This document shows positions 44,622 through 53,601 of a DNA stretch of 64,000 bases, piece by piece. Under the pieces are notes generated by a model. It was not told the origin of the DNA. It did not search any database and saw only the letters and a list, made by a program, of their open reading frames with translations. Positions within the stretch are counted from its first letter, which is position 1; every line of letters starts with the position of its first letter. A program made the translations under genes and the position numbers. Origin of the DNA: JAAELZ01 sp965223465 (GTDB lineage: Bacteria; Pseudomonadota; Gammaproteobacteria; Arenicellales; Poriferihabitantaceae); the NCBI GenBank assembly GCA_965223465.1, contig OZ245025.1, positions 3,162,001 to 3,226,000 on the forward strand, given 5' to 3'.

Positions 44622-44709
44622 CGCCCGCCAAATTTTCAACGCACGATTAGTTTTAGTCTATATCTGAATTGATCGGCACTCCATTTTATAAAAAATAAGA
44701 GATTCAACG

Positions 44710-45303
44710 ATGAGTAATGAACAGGTAGACCTTAAACGTCGCCGGATGCTCACAGCCGCAACCGCGGGTGTAGGTGCAGCCGGTACCGTTGCGATGGTTG
44801 TGCCGTTTGGCTTAAGTTTGCTCCCCAGTGAGCGGGCAAAAGCCGCCGGCGCTCCCGTGGAAGTGGATATCAGCATGATTGAAGAAGGCCAGCAATTAAC
44901 AGTTGAATGGCGTGGCAAGCCGGTGTGGATTGTGAGGCGGCCGCAATCGGTGCTTGATGATCTTGCTTCTTTAAACGATCAGCTACTTGATCCAGATTCA
45001 GGTGTCGCTCAACAGCCTGAGTATGCGAACAATGAAACGCGGTCAATCAACCCAGAAATTTTAGTGCTAATTGGTATTTGTACCCACCTGGGTTGCTCGC
45101 CGAAATATCGCCCCGAACTGGCGCCTGCTGATTTGGGGCCGGATTGGAAGGGTGGCTATTTCTGTGCATGTCATGGTTCTAAATTCGATCTCGCCGGACG
45201 CGTCTACAAGGGGGTGCCGGCACCTACCAATATGGTTGTTCCACCGCATCAATACCTTTCTGATAACTTATTGATCGTTGGTCAAGACGGAGGTGCAGCA
45301 TGA
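44710..45303 (+). CDS. petA: Ubiquinol-cytochrome c reductase Rieske iron-sulfur subunit
   Basis: 197 residues. N-terminal KRRRMLTAATAGVGAAG, a Tat-type transmembrane anchor. Rieske [2Fe-2S] ligands: ICTHLGCSPKY and FCACHGSKFDLAGR, each with Cys-His. Accepts electrons from ubiquinol at the Qo site of the bc1 complex. Overlaps petB by 4 bases. Confidence 0.97.
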   Translation: MSNEQVDLKRRRMLTAATAGVGAAGTVAMVVPFGLSLLPSERAKAAGAPVEVDISMIEEGQQLTVEWRGKPVWIVRRPQSVLDDLASLNDQLLDPDSGVAQQPEYANNETRSINPEILVLIGICTHLGCSPKYRPELAPADLGPDWKGGYFCACHGSKFDLAGRVYKGVPAPTNMVVPPHQYLSDNLLIVGQDGGAA

Positions 45304-46721
45304 GTTTAATGAATTGGATTGATGATCGATTTCCAGCGACTAAAGTGTGGAATGAGCACTTAGCGCAATATTACGCTCCAAAGAATTTTAACTTTTGGTA
45401 TTACTTTGGCTCTTTGGCCTTAATGGTGTTGGTGTTACAAATCGTCACGGGCGTATTGCTGGCAATGAACTACAAAGCCGACGCCGATCTGGCGTTTGCC
45501 TCGGTTGAGTACATCATGCGCGACGTCCCGGGTGGTTGGTTTATTCGCTATATGCATTCTACCGGCGCTTCAGCATTTTTCATTGTGGTTTACTTACATA
45601 TGTTTCGTGGCCTGATTTATGGCTCTTACCGTAATCCGCGCGAACTAATCTGGATTATCGGGGTTATTATTTATCTCGCAATGATGGCAACGGCGTTTTT
45701 TGGTTATCTACTACCGTGGGGGCAAATGTCCTACTGGGGTGCGCAGGTGATCGTGAACTTGTTTGACGCGATTCCAGTTATCGGCGGCGCGCTTTCTGAA
45801 TGGGTCCGTGGTGATTACGTTATTTCAGATATTACGCTGAACCGTTTTTATGCGTTTCACTATTTGGTGCCGTTTATTCTGGTCGCTTTGGTTTATATCC
45901 ATATTGTGGCATTGCATCAAGTTGGTTCGAATAATCCTGATGGTATCGAAATCAAAAAAGGGCCAAAGGGTAACCGTTGGGATGAAAATGCACCCGCAGA
46001 TGGTATTCCTTTCCACCCGTATTACACGGTCAAGGATATCGTCGGTATAGTGGGATTTTTAATTCTGTTTTTTGCGGTGGTGTTTTTTGCCCCGGAAATG
46101 GGTGGTTATTTTATTGAGGCACCGAATTTTGAGCCGGCAAATCCGCTCAAGACTCCCGAGCACATTGCGCCAGTTTGGTATTTCACGCCGTTTTATGCGA
46201 TTCTGCGCGCGGTACCCAGTTTTGCTAGTACCCAGGTATGGGGCGTAATTGCGATGTTCGCTTCGATCCTGGTTATGTTTTTCTTGCCTTGGTTGGATCA
46301 AAGCCCGGTTAAGTCTATCCGTTACAAGGGTATGCTTTCCAAACTGGCCATCGCGATGTTTGCGATTACCTTCATCATTCTCGGCTGGTTAGGCGTAAAA
46401 GCGCCGAGTACGACTTTAACCCTGCTCGCGCAGTTTTTAACCTTGTTGTACTTTTTATTCTTCTTCCTAATGCCCGCGTATTCAAGAGCAGAAGGAGAAC
46501 GCTCCGGCTTGTCGATGATTATGTTTGTGATTTCCGCATTGATGACTGTCGGCACAGTTTTCTATTGGTGGACCAATACGGTTCCAGCTGATGGGGACGT
46601 CACCATGCTGGTGGTTTTGTATTCTATTCTATCGTTACTGGCCCTATTCTTATTGGGTTTTAAACCGTTGTTTATTAGCGCAGACCAAACCAAGCCTGTT
46701 CCAGAGAGGGTGACAAAATGA
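45300..46721 (+). CDS. petB: Cytochrome b of the bc1 complex
   Basis: 473 residues. Haem-binding His pairs in RYMHSTGASAFFIVVYLHMF and FYAFHYLVPFILVALVYIHI. The Qo motif is APEHIAPVWYFTPFYAILRA with the conserved PEW-like PVWY. Has the normal eight helices plus an extended C-terminal region with further hydrophobic segments (about 370-455), making it longer than a typical 400-residue form, as in several gammaproteobacteria. Overlaps petC by 4 bases. Confidence 0.97.
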   Translation: MSLMNWIDDRFPATKVWNEHLAQYYAPKNFNFWYYFGSLALMVLVLQIVTGVLLAMNYKADADLAFASVEYIMRDVPGGWFIRYMHSTGASAFFIVVYLHMFRGLIYGSYRNPRELIWIIGVIIYLAMMATAFFGYLLPWGQMSYWGAQVIVNLFDAIPVIGGALSEWVRGDYVISDITLNRFYAFHYLVPFILVALVYIHIVALHQVGSNNPDGIEIKKGPKGNRWDENAPADGIPFHPYYTVKDIVGIVGFLILFFAVVFFAPEMGGYFIEAPNFEPANPLKTPEHIAPVWYFTPFYAILRAVPSFASTQVWGVIAMFASILVMFFLPWLDQSPVKSIRYKGMLSKLAIAMFAITFIILGWLGVKAPSTTLTLLAQFLTLLYFLFFFLMPAYSRAEGERSGLSMIMFVISALMTVGTVFYWWTNTVPADGDVTMLVVLYSILSLLALFLLGFKPLFISADQTKPVPERVTK

Positions 46722-47422
46722 AAAAATTAGCGATTACATTGTTGATTGCCATGTTGCCTACTACCTTGTTGGCGGCAGGTGCAAAACTTGATCTAATACC
46801 TGCGGACGTTGATTTGCGTGACAAGGCGGCTATGCAGCGCGGCGCGGGTTATTTTGTTAACTACTGCCAGGGCTGTCATAGCTTGAACTTTTTGCGGGTA
46901 AACCGCTTGGCGAAAGATTTGGGTATTCCCGAAGATATCGCCAAAGCAGAGTTACTACTTGGTACGGACAAAATTGGCAACCCAATGCAAAGCAATATTT
47001 CTGGGGAGCAATCGAAGGAATGGTTTGGTGTGATTCCACCGGATCTTAGCTTGACCAGTCGTTTGCGAGGCGAGGATTGGATTTATAACTACTTAATCAG
47101 TTTTTACATTGATCCAGGTGCCCCAAGTGGCTGGAATAACACCATATTCGAAAATGCAGCGATGCCTCATGTGTTATCCAATATGCAAGGTATACAGGAA
47201 TTGGATCACGAAACACACAAGTTGAAATTGGTTTCCAAAGGCAGTATGTCGCCCGAAGAATATGACAAAGTTGCGCGTGATCTAACCGCTTTTTTGGCAT
47301 ACGCGGCAGAGCCGGCTAAAGCAAAGCGGCAACAATATGGTATTTGGGTCATGGTGTTTTTGGCAATTTTCATGATACTCGCCTATGCCTTGAAAAAAGA
47401 ATACTGGCGTGACGTTCATTAA
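46718..47422 (+). CDS. petC: Cytochrome c1
   Basis: 234 residues. Signal peptide (TLLIAMLPTTLLAAG). Haem c motif CQGCH in FVNYCQGCHSLNF; the axial Met is probably in AAMPHVLSN. C-terminal anchor YGIWVMVFLAIFMILAYAL. Transfers electrons from the Rieske protein to cytochrome c. A terminator hairpin follows 28 bases after the stop. Confidence 0.97.
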   Translation: MKKLAITLLIAMLPTTLLAAGAKLDLIPADVDLRDKAAMQRGAGYFVNYCQGCHSLNFLRVNRLAKDLGIPEDIAKAELLLGTDKIGNPMQSNISGEQSKEWFGVIPPDLSLTSRLRGEDWIYNYLISFYIDPGAPSGWNNTIFENAAMPHVLSNMQGIQELDHETHKLKLVSKGSMSPEEYDKVARDLTAFLAYAAEPAKAKRQQYGIWVMVFLAIFMILAYALKKEYWRDVH

Positions 47423-47449
47423 ACATTCTTAGATAACATGTTTAAATTT

Positions 47450-47477
47450 AGGGTTGGTGCTTGATTGCGCCAACCCT
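47450..47477 (+). terminator. Terminator after petABC
   Basis: Eleven-pair stem (AGGGTTGGTGC and GCGCCAACCCT, one G-T pair) with a 6-base loop TTGATT, followed by TGTTACGTTTTAT. Its position 28 bases past petC also shows that the longer sspA reading from 47461 is wrong. Confidence 0.65.
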
Positions 47478-47574
47478 TGTTACGTTTTATGAACAAGTTA
47501 AAAGCAATCTTCAAAACACACGAACACACTACGGGCGGAGTGAACAAACGCCAAATCAGAATGAGGACAAGTTA

Positions 47575-48207
47575 ATGAGTATAGATGTTGCAAAAAAATC
47601 AGCGATGTCGCTACACACAGATGTCAACAGTATTTCTTCGCATAGCCTACGTATTTTGCTGCGTGATAAAGATGTCGAGTGTGATATGCGCTACGTTAAT
47701 TCTGCTGAGCGACAGGAAGCCTTATATGAGCTCAATCCCTATGGGGAAACACCCGTACTAATTGACCGAGAAATGGTGTTGTACGAGTTTTATCCGGTGG
47801 TTGAATATATTGATGAGCGTTTTCCACATCCACCTTTATTGCCGGCTGATCCGATTGGCCGGGGCAAGGCGCGTCTCACGATTGCGCGCATGCAAAGAGA
47901 TTGGATTATTGATGTAGACAAGGCAATCGGCGCAGATGAGCCGATTTCAGATGAGCTCAAGCAAAGCATTAGCGATGGTCTGACCGCACTTTCTCCTTTG
48001 TTTAACCACCAGCCTTTTTTTACCGGTGAAGATTATACTTTAGTGGATGTGATGATCGCGCCATTGCTTTGGCGTTTAAAATCACTCGGCGTGACGCTGC
48101 CCGAGAAGGCAAAACCGGTGCTGGATTACGCGGATCGTCTGTTTATGCGTGAGCAGTTTCAAACCAGCCTGAGCCAGCAGGAAATGGAGCTTAACGAAGA
48201 TTTGTAA
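47575..48207 (+). CDS. sspA: Stringent starvation protein A
   Basis: 210 residues. GST fold: thioredoxin-like N-terminal half with HSLRILLRDKDVECDMRYV and ELNPYGETPVLID, C-terminal helical half with FTGEDYTLVDVMIAPLLWRL. SspA binds RNA polymerase and alters transcription in starvation and acid stress. ATG 47575 is preceded by GAGGAC; the earlier in-frame start lies inside the petC terminator. Confidence 0.95.
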   Translation: MSIDVAKKSAMSLHTDVNSISSHSLRILLRDKDVECDMRYVNSAERQEALYELNPYGETPVLIDREMVLYEFYPVVEYIDERFPHPPLLPADPIGRGKARLTIARMQRDWIIDVDKAIGADEPISDELKQSISDGLTALSPLFNHQPFFTGEDYTLVDVMIAPLLWRLKSLGVTLPEKAKPVLDYADRLFMREQFQTSLSQQEMELNEDL

Positions 48208-48237
48208 GCAAGTTTTAGTCTAATAAAGGCGTGTGAT

Positions 48238-48681
48238 TTGATTCCCACTACCCCCTACCTGATTCGAGCAATCTACGATTGGTGTGAAGATCAGGGTTTT
48301 ACCCCGCATATATTGGTCGACGCATCGATAGCGGGCGTGGATGTCCCGCAGCATTTGGTGGAGAATGGATCGATTGTGCTAAATATCCAAAGCAGTGCGG
48401 TACGTGGGCTAGAGCTGGGTAATGAATGGATTGTTTTTAGCGCGCGGTTTTCAGGTCAGGCCATGGATATCAGTGTGCCGGTTTCCGCGGTGCGCGCGGT
48501 TTTTGCCCGAGAGAACAGCTTGGGTTGCGCGTTTGAGCCCACGGTTGAACTGACGGAAGAAGAAGCGGCACAGGCAATGGACGAGATTGACGCTGAGCTC
48601 GAAAATAGTGAAAAAGGTGCTGAGAACCAAGCCGCGGATAATCCTGTTCGCAAGAAACCCAATCTCAAATTAGTTGATTGA
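48238..48681 (+). CDS. sspB: ClpXP adaptor SspB
   Basis: 147 residues from a TTG at 48238 with AAAGG upstream. N-terminal TPYLIRAIYDWCEDQGFTPH; substrate-binding beta domain VVLNI-like IVLNIQSSAVRGLELGN; long acidic, flexible linker; C-terminal KKPNLKLVD, the XB motif that docks ClpX. Delivers ssrA-tagged proteins to ClpXP. The hslVU promoter -35 overlaps its stop codon. Confidence 0.94.
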   Translation: MIPTTPYLIRAIYDWCEDQGFTPHILVDASIAGVDVPQHLVENGSIVLNIQSSAVRGLELGNEWIVFSARFSGQAMDISVPVSAVRAVFARENSLGCAFEPTVELTEEEAAQAMDEIDAELENSEKGAENQAADNPVRKKPNLKLVD

Positions 48682-48704
48682 AAATTGGCTGAGCAGCCCC
48701 ATTA
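48678..48704 (+). promoter_or_regulatory. Sigma-32-type heat-shock promoter for hslVU
   Basis: TTGAAA (48678-48683), 13-base spacer, CCCCATTA (48697-48704). The E. coli sigma-32 consensus is CTTGAAA-N13-CCCCATNT, so both boxes and the spacing fit closely. The transcript would start near 48711, about 18 bases before the hslV ATG. Confidence 0.75.
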
Positions 48705-48728
48705 TCACCCAAAACCCAAATTTTTCGT

Positions 48729-49280
48729 ATGACAAATCTAAAAGGCACAACCATTCTCTCGGTACGGCGTGGTAACACGGTGGTAATTGGGGGTGACGGA
48801 CAAGTTTCAATGGGCGAAACCGTCATGAAGGGTAATGCCAAGAAGGTACGTCGTTTGTACCACGATAAAGTATTGGCCGGTTTTGCTGGCAGCACAGCGG
48901 ATGCGTTTACATTATTTGAGCGATTTGAGGGAAAACTGGAACGTCACCAGGGGCATTTGGTGCGCGCTGCGGTTGAATTGGCAAAGGATTGGCGTACGGA
49001 GCGCTCGCTACGCAGATTAGAAGCGTTGCTGACGGTCGCGGATGAAAAAGCGTCGCTCATTATTTCAGGCACCGGGGATGTAATTGAACCGGAAAATGAT
49101 GTCATGGCAATTGGTTCAGGGGGGGCTTTTGCCAAATCCGCCGCAATTGCCCTGCTAGAAAACTCCGAACTGAGTGCGCGTGATATCGTCGAAAAAGGCT
49201 TACAGATCGCAGCAGATATCTGCGTCTACACCAATCAAAACTTAACTATTGAAGCATTAGAGTACGAAAGCCGTGAGTGA
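48729..49280 (+). CDS. hslV: ATP-dependent protease subunit HslV
   Basis: 183 residues. Proteasome-like threonine protease; N-terminal GTTILSVRRGNTVVIGGDGQ, in which the catalytic Thr is exposed after removal of a short propeptide. The remainder, with MKGNAKKVRRLYHDKVLAGFAGS, is canonical. Partners HslU. The region before the ATG has no clear Shine-Dalgarno. Overlaps hslU by 8 bases. Confidence 0.97.
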   Translation: MTNLKGTTILSVRRGNTVVIGGDGQVSMGETVMKGNAKKVRRLYHDKVLAGFAGSTADAFTLFERFEGKLERHQGHLVRAAVELAKDWRTERSLRRLEALLTVADEKASLIISGTGDVIEPENDVMAIGSGGAFAKSAAIALLENSELSARDIVEKGLQIAADICVYTNQNLTIEALEYESRE

Positions 49281-50598
49281 GATGACCCCGAGAGAGATCG
49301 TCAATGAGCTGGAAAAGCACATTGTCGCGCAAAATGATGCCAAACGAGCAGTGGCAATTGCGTTACGTAATCGTTGGCGGCGTAGTCAGGTCGATGCTGA
49401 ATTGCGCGCTGAGATTACGCCTAAAAACATTCTTATGATCGGCCCAACTGGCGTAGGTAAAACCGAAATTGCACGGCGTTTAGCTACGCTCGCCAATGCC
49501 CCATTTATTAAGGTTGAGGCAACTAAATTTACCGAGGTTGGATACGTTGGGCGTGAGGTGGATTCGATTATTCGTGATCTTGCTGAGCAAGCGATTAAGC
49601 AAACCCGTGAGCAAGCCATGGAGCGGATGCGTGTAAAGGCAGAAGATGCTGCGGAGGAACGCATTTTGGACGTATTCGTCCCCCCATCACGAGACCCTCA
49701 AGATAGCGGTAAAGATAGCTCTGCCCGGCAGCTTTTTCGGAAGAAATTACGTGAAGGTGATCTGGATGATAAAGAAATCGAAATAGATTTGGTGGCACCG
49801 ACCCCAAATGTGGAAATTATGGGCGCGCCAGGCATGGAAGAGATGTCCAATCAACTCCAGGAGATGTTCCAGAATTTCGGTTCTAACAAGAAAAAGAAAC
49901 AAAAGCTCAACGTAAAATCCGCGCTCAAACAATTAACCGATGAAGAAGCCGGTAAACTGGTTAACCAGGATGACATTAAGGCGGAGGCAATTGAGCGTGT
50001 TGAGCAGCATGGCATTGTTTTTCTAGATGAAATTGACAAAATTGTCGGCCGCGGCGCGGAAGGCCGTGGCAGTGCTGAGGTTTCGCGTGAAGGAGTGCAG
50101 CGTGATTTGCTGCCGCTGGTTGAAGGCTGTGCGGTCAGCACCAAGTATGGCATGGTGAATACAGACCACATATTGTTTATCGCCTCAGGCGCGTTTGCGC
50201 TTACCAAGCCGTCGGACCTGATACCTGAGCTACAAGGGCGCCTACCCATAAGGGTTGAACTGCGCGCGCTGGAAGTTGACGATTTTGTCCGCATTCTGAC
50301 CGAACCGGATGCGTCTCTGACTGAGCAGTATACTGCCTTGCTCGCGACCGAAAATGTGCGCCTCAAGTTTGAAAAGGATGGTATTCAGCGAATTGCAGAA
50401 GTTTCCTGGCAAGTCAATGATCAAACCGAAAACATCGGAGCAAGACGCCTGCACACCGTGATGGAGCGCTTGCTAGAGGTTATTTCTTTTGAAGCTTCAG
50501 ATAAATCTGGTGAGCGCGTGGTGGTCGATGCGGCTTACGTTGATAATCATTTGCTCGAATTGGTTAAGGATCAGGATTTATCCCGCTATATCTTGTAG
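49273..50598 (+). CDS. hslU: HslU unfoldase ATPase
   Basis: 441 residues. AAA+ Walker A GPTGVGKTEIARRLA, Walker B IVFLDEIDKI, pore loop region FTEVGYVGREVDSI, I-domain (about 110-240) with charged residues, and the C-terminal peptide DLSRYIL that inserts into HslV. It unfolds substrates for HslV, with heat-shock-type control suggested by the upstream promoter. Confidence 0.97.
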   Translation: MSEMTPREIVNELEKHIVAQNDAKRAVAIALRNRWRRSQVDAELRAEITPKNILMIGPTGVGKTEIARRLATLANAPFIKVEATKFTEVGYVGREVDSIIRDLAEQAIKQTREQAMERMRVKAEDAAEERILDVFVPPSRDPQDSGKDSSARQLFRKKLREGDLDDKEIEIDLVAPTPNVEIMGAPGMEEMSNQLQEMFQNFGSNKKKKQKLNVKSALKQLTDEEAGKLVNQDDIKAEAIERVEQHGIVFLDEIDKIVGRGAEGRGSAEVSREGVQRDLLPLVEGCAVSTKYGMVNTDHILFIASGAFALTKPSDLIPELQGRLPIRVELRALEVDDFVRILTEPDASLTEQYTALLATENVRLKFEKDGIQRIAEVSWQVNDQTENIGARRLHTVMERLLEVISFEASDKSGERVVVDAAYVDNHLLELVKDQDLSRYIL

Positions 50599-50722
50599 TC
50601 CCGAATTGTCTATAACCGAGTCTTGTTCCGGTTTGGCAATTACAGATTAATCGCTTCTTCGTTTCCTGATATCAGGCGCTGATGTGCTATTCTATGTGCA
50701 CCAAGACTATACAGAAGCTGTC

Positions 50723-51277
50723 ATGAAATTAATTAAGTGGATACTCCTCGGATTGTTGGGTGTAAGTCTATATGCTTGCAGCTCTTTGCCCGGTGCCGAC
50801 CGACATGCGGATAAACTGGAGCGTGTGGGTATATTACTGGTGCAAAACTGTGGACAACGCGCAGATTGTTATCCTTATAGCCTGCTAGGACAAGACATCC
50901 AAAATCGCACTGCAATTCTGAGTGGAAATATAGACGCATCGCTAAAAGGTAGGTTAATCGCCGTATTGGGTAAGGAATTGGCACCACAAAATGGAATGGA
51001 AGCGATTGAGGTTGAGCAAACGCTTGCGATCACAGATGTCGATTATCAGCCCTTTTTAGCGCAGGCAGTTGCAACTCACACCAGCCAACAGTTCGGCTGT
51101 CGCTCGCTTTGGGATCAGGGCTATGCCTGGAGGCTCGATGGTAGGCAGCCCATTTTGATCGCGCATTTAAGCCACCCTAAGGATCCAAGCAAAGGTTTGC
51201 TTTTGGAGTTCGATGGCCTAAGCAAAGCGCTGCTATCGGAATCGGCATTGTCAGATAGCGTTAATCCATGTGAATGA
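50723..51277 (+). CDS. Putative lipoprotein, function unknown
   Basis: 184 residues from ATG 50723; the frame opens at 50684. Leader IKWILLGLLGVSLYACSS, with the Cys after LYA as a near-standard lipobox, so probably a lipoprotein. The mature part contains GILLVQNCGQRADCYPY and FGCRSLWDQGYAWRLDGRQ with paired Cys. No family recognised. Confidence 0.65.
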   Translation: MKLIKWILLGLLGVSLYACSSLPGADRHADKLERVGILLVQNCGQRADCYPYSLLGQDIQNRTAILSGNIDASLKGRLIAVLGKELAPQNGMEAIEVEQTLAITDVDYQPFLAQAVATHTSQQFGCRSLWDQGYAWRLDGRQPILIAHLSHPKDPSKGLLLEFDGLSKALLSESALSDSVNPCE

Positions 51278-51343
51278 CACTGGCCTGCCCAGCTTTAGCC
51301 ACTTTTCCGTCTAGCCTGAGCAAGGATACATTGTGATTTACCA

Positions 51344-51763
51344 ATGAATAAAGATAGTGTTTATACGCGCATATATCGTTGCGTGGCAAAAATACCCTAC
51401 GGTAAGGTAGCAACTTACGGACAAATTGCCAAGCTTGTCGATGCAAGTGGTGCGCGGCAAATTGGCTATGCCTTATCCGCCACGCCACCTGAAGTCGATA
51501 TTCCATGGCATCGGGTGATCAACGCCCGCGGTGAGATTAGCCAACGATCAAATGGGCCGCGATCCCTTCAACCGGCCAAGCTTAAAAAACCAATAGGCGA
51601 TAGTGAACAATATCGGCGATTACTTGCCGAGGGGGTGGTGACCAATAAAAAGGGTCGTATTGATTTATCAGCTTACCAGTGGGCGCCCACGTTTGCGCAA
51701 TTACTGGATGATGAAGATATTGAAGACGAGCAGGCTTGGCTGGAAAAGCCAGGATTTGGTTAA
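51344..51763 (+). CDS. Alkyltransferase-like protein (ATL)
   Basis: 139 residues. Helix-turn-helix AKIPYGKVATYGQIAKL with Arg in RQIGYAL, typical of O6-methylguanine methyltransferase DNA-binding domains. The active-site PCHR is replaced by PWHRVIN, with Trp for Cys. ATL proteins bind O6-alkylguanine but do not remove it; they flag it for nucleotide excision repair. Stands alone before pdxA. Confidence 0.92.
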   Translation: MNKDSVYTRIYRCVAKIPYGKVATYGQIAKLVDASGARQIGYALSATPPEVDIPWHRVINARGEISQRSNGPRSLQPAKLKKPIGDSEQYRRLLAEGVVTNKKGRIDLSAYQWAPTFAQLLDDEDIEDEQAWLEKPGFG

Positions 51764-51783
51764 GCTAATAACTTGTATAAAAG

Positions 51784-52770
51784 ATGGCTGGTTCGATCGC
51801 GCATATTACACTCACTGCTGGAGAACCAGCGGGCATAGGGCCTGACTTATTGATAAAAATCGCTGAGCGGGAGTTGGGTTGCAAAATTACCGCCATCGTA
51901 GATCGTGATTTACTTGACCAGCGTGCGCAACAGCTCGGTAGCAAGATTCGATGCCATAAGGGGGCTGATGGTGGGCTTAGGTTTGGTGCTTTCAGATTAA
52001 CCCAGGAACAACACCTAGCGGCCGCTGTTTCTCCTGGGAGACTAGATGTTAACAACGCACGGTATGCTTTTCAGAGCATCAAAACCGCAGTGCTGGGTTG
52101 TCTTGATGGGCAATATGATGCCATGGTGACCGCACCGGTACACAAAGGCATCATCAATGATGCGGGCATTGTTTTCAGCGGGCATACCGAACTTATTGCT
52201 AAAGTATGCGGGGTAGAAAAGCCGGTCATGATGCTCGCTAACCAGGATATGCGCGTTGCGTTAATGACCACGCATTTGCCATTACAGGATGTACCAGCCG
52301 CGATCAATGGCGATCTTATCCGTGAGGTCATCACCATTGTGCATGCCGATCTGCGGTCTAAATTTGGTATAAATGCTCCACGAATACTAGTATGTGGCCT
52401 CAATCCGCACGCAGGCGAAGACGGGCATTTGGGTCGAGAGGAAAGTGAAATTATTGAGCCGTGTCTCTTCACCTTGAGAAAGGAGGGAATAAAGGTGCGC
52501 GGTCCTATCCCAGCAGATACCGCCTTCACCCCTCACATGCTAGCGCAAGCTGATGTGATTATCGCGATGTATCATGATCAGGGTCTGCCGGTAATCAAGG
52601 CGCAGGGATTTGGACAAATCGTAAACATTACGCTGGGCCTGCCCATTATCCGTACTTCTGTTGATCATGGTACTGCACTGGACTTAGCCGCAACCGGTAA
52701 AGCCAATGAGGCAAGCCTACTGGTCGCTATAGAACAAGCAAAAGCAATGGTTAATAAAGACCATCAATGA
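51784..52770 (+). CDS. pdxA: 4-hydroxythreonine-4-phosphate dehydrogenase
   Basis: 328 residues. Pyridoxal phosphate synthesis (NAD-dependent). N-terminal TLTAGEPAGIGPDL, substrate site GHTELIA and THLPLQDVPAAI, C-terminal MYHDQGLPVIKAQGFG and HGTALDLAATGKA. Overlaps rsmA by 4 bases, as is typical. Confidence 0.97.
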   Translation: MAGSIAHITLTAGEPAGIGPDLLIKIAERELGCKITAIVDRDLLDQRAQQLGSKIRCHKGADGGLRFGAFRLTQEQHLAAAVSPGRLDVNNARYAFQSIKTAVLGCLDGQYDAMVTAPVHKGIINDAGIVFSGHTELIAKVCGVEKPVMMLANQDMRVALMTTHLPLQDVPAAINGDLIREVITIVHADLRSKFGINAPRILVCGLNPHAGEDGHLGREESEIIEPCLFTLRKEGIKVRGPIPADTAFTPHMLAQADVIIAMYHDQGLPVIKAQGFGQIVNITLGLPIIRTSVDHGTALDLAATGKANEASLLVAIEQAKAMVNKDHQ

Positions 52771-53546
52771 CGCACAAAGCACGTAGGCGTTTTGGGCAAA
52801 ATTTTCTGCAAGATCCTGTCTATCAGCAGCGCATCGCTAATAGCTTGCAAGTAAGCGCGGGCAGTAAATGTATCGAGATTGGACCAGGGCAAGGCGCCAT
52901 AACGCAGCACTTGTTGACACGTTTTGGTCAGCTCGATGCGATTGAAATGGATCGTGATTTGGTGAGCTTGTTGCGCAAAAAATTTGCCAATCAAAAGTTA
53001 GAATTGCATCAAGGCGATGTGCTCAAGGTTGATTTTCATCAATTGGCAGCAGGTCAGCGCATCGCCATTATTGGTAATTTACCCTACAACATTTCATCAC
53101 CATTATTGTTTTATCTGATGAATTTTCTATCAATTATCGATGAAATGGTATTTATGCTGCAAAAGGAGGTGGTTGATCGTATTGTCGCGTCACCTGGAAG
53201 TAAAACTTACGGTAGATTGAGTGTTACCTGCGGCTTGTTACTACGCAGTGAAAAACTGTTTGATGTGCCGCCTGGTGCGTTTACCCCGGCGCCAAAAGTG
53301 ATGTCATCCGTGATCCGCTTGCGCCCCAGAAAAGACGTGGATCACGCTTTGGACAGGCAGATATTTTCTCAAATTGTCAAAGCGGCGTTTGCTAAGCGGC
53401 GTAAAACCATTCGCAATGCGCTGTCAGAATGGTTTACCGAAGATCTGCTGATCGAGTCTGGTGTTGATCCGAAACTGCGCGCTGAGCAGCTGGATATTCC
53501 AGATTATGTACGTTTGGCCCAGAAAATAGACGTTATGTCTGACTAG
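52767..53546 (+). CDS. rsmA: 16S rRNA dimethyladenosine transferase
   Basis: 259 residues. SAM motif IEIGPGQGAITQHLL; catalytic NLPYNISSPLLFY (NLPY); QNFLQDPVYQQRI at the start. Dimethylates A1518/A1519 of 16S rRNA. The usual followers apaG and apaH are not here; the next gene is on the other strand. Confidence 0.97.
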   Translation: MTHKARRRFGQNFLQDPVYQQRIANSLQVSAGSKCIEIGPGQGAITQHLLTRFGQLDAIEMDRDLVSLLRKKFANQKLELHQGDVLKVDFHQLAAGQRIAIIGNLPYNISSPLLFYLMNFLSIIDEMVFMLQKEVVDRIVASPGSKTYGRLSVTCGLLLRSEKLFDVPPGAFTPAPKVMSSVIRLRPRKDVDHALDRQIFSQIVKAAFAKRRKTIRNALSEWFTEDLLIESGVDPKLRAEQLDIPDYVRLAQKIDVMSD

Positions 53547-53601
53547 TGCGCTTCACTTTGCAAGCACAACGATGACTGCGTAGGGTAGTTGCCTGGCTAG
53601 G

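Noticed and set aside
44452..44709. Search for tRNA or small RNA in the petA leader gap
   Set aside because: No cloverleaf or hairpin-rich structure visible, only the -10 box.
47461..47574. N-terminal extension of sspA
   Set aside because: The extension lies in the petC terminator and intergenic DNA; ATG 47575 has a ribosome-binding site.
49851..50366. Minus-strand 171-residue frame within hslU
   Set aside because: Ser/Arg-rich antisense shadow of a conserved ATPase.
50665..50676. Twelve-base palindrome CCTGATATCAGG before the putative lipoprotein
   Set aside because: Short, no clear promoter link; may be chance.
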